Positions 60,100 through 64,000 of a DNA stretch of 64,000 bases are shown one piece after another. This DNA is from Barnesiella sp. An22. GTDB taxonomy: Bacteria; Bacteroidota; Bacteroidia; Bacteroidales; Barnesiellaceae. The position numbers and the translations under genes are program-made. The stretch covers positions 62,001 through 126,000 of the forward strand of contig NZ_NFJR01000002.1 in assembly GCF_002159975.1 (NCBI RefSeq). Direction: 5' to 3'. The notes under the pieces were generated by a model. That model made no database searches. It saw only the letters and a list, made by a program, of their open reading frames with translations, and was not told where the DNA came from. Every line of letters starts with the position of its first letter. Position 1 is the stretch's first letter.

Positions 60100-61083
60100 C
60101 TACTTTTGCTTATCCACAGCATCTCCACCGCTGGCAGCCGCCTCTTCACGAACCGCTTTCTCAGCCAGCTCGGCATCGAGTTGAGCCTTCGACTTACTGG
60201 TCGTTACCACATATACGCCCAGGAATACCAGCAGAATGGCAAAGCCCTTCATCACGTCGAAGCTGTCCATGCCCCACCAGATGGCCAGCAACGAGGCCAC
60301 GATAGGCTGCGTGTAGTTGTACATGCTCACAATCGTCGGGCGCAACCGCTTCTGCCCCACCGAAACCAGCATGTACGACAGGAAGGTGGCCCCGAATATG
60401 ACAAAGAACAAGTCGAGGTAAATGGTGCTGTCGAGCTGGGCAAAGGGAATGCGCATCACCTCCGACCCGCCGATAGGCAGACAGCAGATGGTCGCAAACA
60501 GAAACATCCACTTCATCAAGGTAACAGGCGTATAGCGGCTGATAAGCCCCTTGAATGCCACGTAGTAAATGGCGAAGCTCACCTCGGCAATGAGGCAGAA
60601 GAGGTCGCCCATCACCCGGCCGTCCGACAGGCTGCCGCCCGACGCACTGCCGGCGCCATCCAGAATCAGAATCAGAGCCCCCGTGAGACCCATGAATACA
60701 CCGATTACCTTCTTGCCCGTCATCGGCTCCTTCTGAATGAAAGCAGCCAGAATCATCGTAATGATAGGCGTCAGCGAGGCTACCACCGACGCATCGATAG
60801 GCGTCGTATAGGAGAGTCCCACCACAAAAAATCCCTGATTCAGAGTAATTCCAAACAGGGAGGCCGCAAACAGTAACAGTAAATCGCGCTTGGTCACCGA
60901 CTCGCGAGGCATGAACAGGGAGGCTATCCAGAAGAAGGCAGCCGCCCCCACCATACGCATGTTGGTCAACGAAAAAGCCGATATGACACCCGTTAAAAAA
61001 ATCGATTTAGAAATAGGCGACATGATTCCCCACAGGAAGTTCGCCGTAAACATGGCCGAATGGCCCTTCAATTTATCTTTCAT
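60100..61083 (-). CDS. EamA/DMT-family transporter
   Basis: The 327-residue protein has ten transmembrane helices in two EamA repeats (first ~10-150, second ~165-300); the first has NFLWGIMSPISKSIF and the second a similar PIVASLLAIWWG block. The C-terminal ~25 residues are hydrophilic and rich in Ala and Glu. These inner-membrane proteins export or import metabolites such as amino acids; the substrate is unknown. A TACTTTTG element lies at 61102-61109. Confidence 0.92.
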   Translation of the reverse strand: MKDKLKGHSAMFTANFLWGIMSPISKSIFLTGVISAFSLTNMRMVGAAAFFWIASLFMPRESVTKRDLLLLFAASLFGITLNQGFFVVGLSYTTPIDASVVASLTPIITMILAAFIQKEPMTGKKVIGVFMGLTGALILILDGAGSASGGSLSDGRVMGDLFCLIAEVSFAIYYVAFKGLISRYTPVTLMKWMFLFATICCLPIGGSEVMRIPFAQLDSTIYLDLFFVIFGATFLSYMLVSVGQKRLRPTIVSMYNYTQPIVASLLAIWWGMDSFDVMKGFAILLVFLGVYVVTTSKSKAQLDAELAEKAVREEAAASGGDAVDKQK

Positions 61084-61101
61084 TTCCCACTATTTTGGGC
61101 G

Positions 61102-61109
61102 CAAAAGTA
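61102..61109 (-). promoter_or_regulatory. -7 promoter element (TACTTTTG)
   Basis: The minus strand reads TACTTTTG 18 bases before the EamA gene ATG. Confidence 0.5.
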
Positions 61110-61194
61110 CAAAAAGTACAAATTGTTTCGTCACGAAATTCTCCACACGACACATATTTTTTCTCGAGCCACTCCACCATCCGGCCTATCCGAT

Positions 61195-61202
61195 TATCTT
61201 TG
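61195..61202 (+). promoter_or_regulatory. -7 promoter element of the esterase gene (TATCTTTG)
   Basis: TATCTTTG lies 56 bases before the esterase ATG, without a clear TTTG box upstream. Confidence 0.45.
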
Positions 61203-61917
61203 CAGCCGTTAACTTGTGCAGCACCTGCACACGACACATACACGCAAAAACCAGACCCATGAAACTCAACCGGCTCATCACACTCCTGCTTGTTGCTACC
61301 CTCTTCGCCACCGCCTCATACGGCCAAACCCAAACGCCCATCGACATCGCCCTGTGGCCCAACGGCGCCACCGAAAGGAATGCCGACGAGGGAAAACCCT
61401 GCGACGAAAACCAACAGATATTCCAGCCCTCGATACGGGTATTTCTTCCCGAAGGCCGACGCACGGGACGTGCCGTGGTCATCTGCCCCGGAGGGGGCTA
61501 CTACACCCTGGCCTACGGCCACGAAGGCTACGACTATGCCTCCTACTTTACCCACCAGGGCATCGCCCTCGTTGTGCTGAAATACCGCATGCCGCACGGC
61601 AACCACCGGGTACCTCTGGCCGACCTGTGCGAAGCCATGCGCACCGTCAAGGCCCATGCCCGGGAGTGGGGCATCGACCCCGACGACATCGGGGTGATGG
61701 GCTTCTCGGCCGGCGGGCACCTGGCCTCGACCCTGGCCACACACTACCCGCAAGAGCTGAAACCGGCCTTCCAGATACTCTTCTACCCCGTCATCTCCAT
61801 GGATACGACCATCACCCACCGGGGGTCTCGCGACAACCTCATCGGACAGAATCCCGACCCACAACTTGTCGACTGTTACTCCAACGAGCTCCAGGTCGAT
61901 GCCGAGACGCCTCGGGC

Positions 61918-61925
61918 CTTTATCG
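61918..61925 (+). repeat. Target-site duplication, left copy (CTTTATCG)
   Basis: CTTTATCG directly precedes the element and recurs at 63352-63359 directly after it. Eight bases is the usual duplication size for ISL3-family elements. Confidence 0.9.
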
Positions 61926-61947
61926 GGATCAACGTAAAAACCTGAGG
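61926..61947 (+). repeat. Left terminal inverted repeat of the insertion sequence
   Basis: The 22 bases match the right end (63330-63351) perfectly in reverse complement; the core is AACGTAAAAACCTGAGG. Confidence 0.92.
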
Positions 61948-61966
61948 AGTAAACCGTATAAAATCG

Positions 61967-61974
61967 TATCTTTG
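61967..61974 (+). promoter_or_regulatory. Transposase -7 promoter element (TATCTTTG)
   Basis: TATCTTTG lies 23 bases before the first transposase frame, inside the element. Confidence 0.5.
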
Positions 61975-61997
61975 CGAACAATGAATCAGCAACAGAT

Positions 61998-62339
61998 ATG
62001 GAAAGCAACGGCTATCGTCTCCTTCTTCCCGAAGGGACATTGGATTATTTTATCATCTCGGATGTAAAGGAAAGCAATACGGAAATAGTAATATATCTGG
62101 AAGAGAAAAACGAAGTCCCTGAAGAACATTCAAAAATGAAAGTGGAAAGCAAGGGATTTTATGATCCTGTAGTGGTTCAGGACTTTCCGGTTCGTGGCAA
62201 GAAACTTTTCCTGAATATCCGCCGGCGCAGATGGATTGTGAAGGAAGAAGGCCGTTATGTAAGCCGCAACTGGAAGCTGATTGCAGAAGGGAGCCGTATG
62301 ACGCAAGAATTTGCGTCTTTTTTAAAAGAACTATATTGA
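61998..62339 (+). CDS. ISAon1-type transposase N-terminal region protein
   Basis: This 113-residue protein is the separately encoded N-terminal region of ISAon1-type transposases: RLLLPEGTLDYFIISD (~7-22) and a basic C-terminal half (FLNIRRRRWIVKEEGRYVSRNWKLIAEGSRMTQEF pattern), which fits DNA binding. Its TGA overlaps the open frame of the catalytic ORF by 14 bases. It may act alone or as part of a fused product made by frameshifting. Confidence 0.82.
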   Translation: MESNGYRLLLPEGTLDYFIISDVKESNTEIVIYLEEKNEVPEEHSKMKVESKGFYDPVVVQDFPVRGKKLFLNIRRRRWIVKEEGRYVSRNWKLIAEGSRMTQEFASFLKELY

Positions 62340-63318
62340 TACACTTCCGGTAAGCTGCAAGCTTTTGGGATTCCTCTTCGGCGTGGACGGAGATCTTCTG
62401 GAGCGTCAGTACCGCAACCACTTGAGCGGTTACAAGAGCTGGGACCAGCTCCCCCATGCCGAAGAATGGATTCTTTTCGAGAAGAATATCGGTCCGTATG
62501 TGGGAATTGATGAGGTCAACCTTTCACAGGGAGAACTCTACACAATCCTGATAAACAAGGAGAGAAGAGGAGGATTGGGAAGTATCATTGCCATCATAAA
62601 GGGTACCGATGTAAGGATCGTCACATCCGTCCTGCTGAAGCTCTCCAGACGCAGGCGGTTTCAGGTCAGGGAGATAACCCTCGATATGGCTCCGAACATG
62701 GAGCAGACGGCACGAATCTGCTTCCCTGCCGCACGCCGTGTCACAGACCGCTTCCATGTCCAGAAACTGGCTTATGAAGCGGTTCAGGAAATGAGAGTGA
62801 AGGCACGCTGGGAAGCCCTGGATGAGGAATCCATACAGATAGCACATGCCAAAGCTTGCGGGAAAATCTATCATGCTCCGGTATTCGAGAACGGGGATTC
62901 GAGAAAGCAGCTGCTGGCAAGAAGCATCTATCTTCTCTATAAGAAGGAATCTTTATGGACCGAATCACAGCGTGTACGAGCCAAAATCCTCTTCAGAGAA
63001 TATCCCGAGATAAAGAAGGCCTACTATCTTTCCATGAGACTCGGGCTGATATATCACCAGTGCAAGCATAAGGATACCGCATTGACAAGACTTGCCAGAT
63101 GGTATGACGAGGTGGACAAATCGGGCTTCCTGGCTTTTGGCAGAGTGGCAAGATCCATACAGACACATTATCTGGAAATCATTAACTTCTTTGAGAGGCG
63201 TTCCACAAACGCGGCTTCTGAATCCTTCAATGCCAAAATAAAGAGCTTCCGTTCGCAGTTCAGAGGAGTAAAGGATAAAGCGTTCTTCTTGTTCAGACTA
63301 GCTAAAATTTATGCTTAA
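62335..63318 (+). CDS. ISL3-like (ISAon1) DDE transposase
   Basis: The catalytic frame is open from 62326. Family N-termini suggest that the protein begins around IDTLPVSCKL at ATT 62335; TTG 62365 is the first standard start and would give 317 residues. Conserved acidic positions are GIDEVNLS (first Asp), LDMAPNM (second Asp) and AASESFNAKIKSF (Glu), with DRFHVQKLA between them as in ISL3 transposases. It lies in the +1 frame relative to the N-terminal protein. Either frameshifting or translational coupling with a rare start is needed. Confidence 0.85.
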   Translation: MDTLPVSCKLLGFLFGVDGDLLERQYRNHLSGYKSWDQLPHAEEWILFEKNIGPYVGIDEVNLSQGELYTILINKERRGGLGSIIAIIKGTDVRIVTSVLLKLSRRRRFQVREITLDMAPNMEQTARICFPAARRVTDRFHVQKLAYEAVQEMRVKARWEALDEESIQIAHAKACGKIYHAPVFENGDSRKQLLARSIYLLYKKESLWTESQRVRAKILFREYPEIKKAYYLSMRLGLIYHQCKHKDTALTRLARWYDEVDKSGFLAFGRVARSIQTHYLEIINFFERRSTNAASESFNAKIKSFRSQFRGVKDKAFFLFRLAKIYA

Positions 63319-63329
63319 TCTTATAAATC

Positions 63330-63351
63330 CCTCAGGTTTTTACGTTGATCC
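63330..63351 (-). repeat. Right terminal inverted repeat of the insertion sequence
   Basis: The reverse complement of these 22 bases is identical to 61926-61947. Confidence 0.92.
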
Positions 63352-63359
63352 CTTTATCG
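63352..63359 (+). repeat. Target-site duplication, right copy (CTTTATCG)
   Basis: Second copy of the 8-bp target sequence; the esterase frame resumes directly after it. Confidence 0.9.
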
Positions 63360-63608
63360 CCCTCTCCGACGACGACAATGTGGTACCCGTCGAGAACAGC
63401 CTGCGCTACTACACCGCCCTGCACCGTCACCACGTGCCCGTGTCGCTGCACATCTATCCCACCGGCGGCCACGGCTGGGGCTACCAGGAGACGTTCCGAT
63501 TCAAGCATGAGGTGCACAACGCCCTGGCCGACTGGCTGCGGTCGTTCTGAGGGAGGGGAGAATTTTGTCGACTAGGCCATTAGGCCGGAGAAAAAGATAG
63601 AATCCAAC

Positions 63609-63646
63609 AAAGAAAAGAGGCTGCAACCCTGCGGTTACAGCCTCTT
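63609..63646 (-). terminator. Rho-independent terminator of tRNA-Leu
   Basis: AAGAGGCTG (63615-63623) pairs with CAGCCTCTT (63638-63646), extended by AACC/GGTT around a CTGC loop, and the minus strand continues with TTTTCTTT. Confidence 0.85.
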
Positions 63647-63654
63647 CGATCTTG

Positions 63655-63738
63655 TACCCAGAGCCGGGATCGAACCGGCATGGAGGTTAATCCACTGGTG
63701 TTTGAGACCAGCGCGTCTACCGATTCCGCCATCTGGGC
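63655..63738 (-). tRNA. tRNA-Leu (CAA)
   Basis: The minus strand gives an 84-nt class II tRNA: acceptor GCCCAGA/TCTGGGT (first pair G-T) with discriminator A, anticodon stem CTGGT/ACCAG with loop CTCAAAC (anticodon CAA), a long variable arm (TGGATTAACCTCCA region) and T stem GCCGG/CCGGC with TTCGATC. CCA is not encoded. Confidence 0.95.
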
Positions 63739-63751
63739 AGAAAAGACGTGG

Positions 63752-63783
63752 CAAAGGTAAGGATAGATTTTGAATGCGCCAAA
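63752..63783 (-). promoter_or_regulatory. Promoter of tRNA-Leu
   Basis: On the minus strand TTTG (63780-63783), 20 bases, TACCTTTG (63752-63759): a perfect consensus promoter 13 bases before the tRNA 5' end. Confidence 0.85.
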
Positions 63784-63881
63784 TAATCTGTGTTTTTTTT
63801 CAAAAAAAGTTGATTGATACATCTTTCTAATAAAAAATAATTACATTAGCGGAATAATTAACATAAAAAAATGGCTCGCCC

Positions 63882-64000
63882 ATGGAAAATAGATATTGCG
63901 TAATTATGGGAGGCGGCGTGGGAAGCCGCTTTTGGCCGTTCAGCCGAAACAACAGACCGAAACAATTTCTCGATTTCTTCGGAATTGGGCGTTCGTTGCT
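63882..64000 (+). CDS. Mannose-1-phosphate guanylyltransferase, N-terminal part
   Basis: The gene runs off the window end; 39 residues are visible. They start [19 protein letters not shown] and continue with [10 protein letters not shown], the nucleotidyl-transfer signature (GGxGxRxWP ... PKQFL) of GDP-mannose pyrophosphorylases (ManC type). The enzyme makes GDP-mannose from GTP and mannose 1-phosphate for glycan synthesis. An ATG at 63871 is in another frame that stops after ten codons, so ATG 63882 was chosen. Confidence 0.85.
   Translation, partial: MENRYCVIMGGGVGSRFWPFSRNNRPKQFLDFFGIGRSL

Larger units (their letters stand above)
61926..63351 (+). mobile_element. ISL3-like insertion sequence (ISAon1 group)
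   Basis: The element is 1426 bp, with perfect 22-bp terminal inverted repeats (61926-61947 and 63330-63351, starting GGATCAACGT), 8-bp target duplications and two open frames encoding an N-terminal protein and a DDE transposase. Its base composition is richer in A and T than its surroundings. A TATCTTTG element at 61967-61974 is a probable transposase promoter. Perfect ends and intact frames suggest a recent insertion. Confidence 0.92.
61259..63550 (+). pseudogene. Exported alpha/beta-hydrolase (acetyl esterase-like), split by an insertion sequence
   Basis: The left part (61259-61925) encodes a signal peptide (ending ASYG-QT) and the alpha/beta-hydrolase core with the oxyanion motif CPGGGYY (~80-86) and nucleophile GFSAGGH (~148-154). 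The right part (63360-63550) encodes ALSDDDNVVPVENS (acid) and GGHGWG (His). Removing the element and one copy of CTTTATCG joins them in frame to a 285-residue protein, RAFIALSDDD at the joint. Inserted, the left frame runs into the element and stops at 61945, so the product lacks Asp and His and is surely inactive. The family deacetylates sugars such as xylan side chains. Confidence 0.93.

Noticed and set aside
61259-61945. Intact short esterase gene
   Set aside because: The frame's last ~7 codons come from the insertion sequence, and catalytic Asp and His lie on its far side.

Overview
The window looks like chromosome of a Bacteroidota member, most likely Bacteroidales. The signs are promoters of the TTTG-N19-21-TAnnTTTG type, two proteins with type IX secretion (T9SS) C-terminal sorting domains, several lipoproteins, a YfhO-type membrane protein, the long 603-residue IspG, an intact sigma-54 gene and an insertion sequence of the kind common in this phylum. 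Most of the window is GC-rich with long antisense shadow frames. The first ~5 kb and the insertion sequence near 62-63 kb are visibly richer in A and T. A high-GC genus such as Barnesiella is a guess, not a demonstration.

Layout. 1-5 kb: end of an SGNH hydrolase, an exported endonuclease/phosphatase-fold protein, a T9SS cargo protein and a Gfo/Idh/MocA oxidoreductase. 5-7 kb: tRNA with anticodon CAT, then a HAD hydrolase overlapping ribF. 7-12 kb (minus): YfhO membrane protein with a methyltransferase, and a TPR lipoprotein. 12-18 kb: xerD (minus), a tandem promoter-bearing repeat array, then aroQ-pyk-O-methyltransferase-rbfA-LolC/E-like permease. 18-20 kb (minus): HIT protein, greA and a TlpA-like lipoprotein. 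20-29 kb (plus): pnp, then rpoN-PAP2-like-purE-ispG-MATE. 29-36 kb: Lrp regulator (minus) and a seven-gene plus-strand operon (TetR regulator, TolC, HlyD-type lipoprotein, two ABC ATPases, two ABC permeases) that encodes a complete three-part exporter with a clear palindromic operator. 36-46 kb: two FKBP isomerases, a sirtuin, a Na/Pi cotransporter, a TGS-uridine kinase-type protein, a polyprenyl synthase and polA. 46-57 kb: mfd, an overlapping MscS channel, a T9SS glycosidase, ychF, a C-terminal processing protease and a PfkB kinase. 57-64 kb: two identical tRNA-Asn, CorA, a Cof-type HAD, an EamA transporter, an esterase gene cut by an insertion sequence, tRNA-Leu and the start of a mannose-1-phosphate guanylyltransferase.

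Most genes are housekeeping. No CRISPR array, prophage or recognisable defence system was seen. The most unusual features are (i) a family of ~75-85 bp repeat units, three in tandem before xerD and one before ychF, in which the conserved end is itself a consensus Bacteroidota promoter; (ii) a precisely datable insertion (22-bp inverted repeats, 8-bp target duplication) that separates the catalytic serine of an esterase from its Asp and His, with the original frame still intact on both sides; (iii) the exporter operon, whose perfect 16-bp palindrome overlaps the predicted start of transcription and whose second ATPase has a non-canonical signature motif; and (iv) family members lacking hallmark cysteines: a cysteine-free sirtuin and a TlpA-like protein without CXXC.
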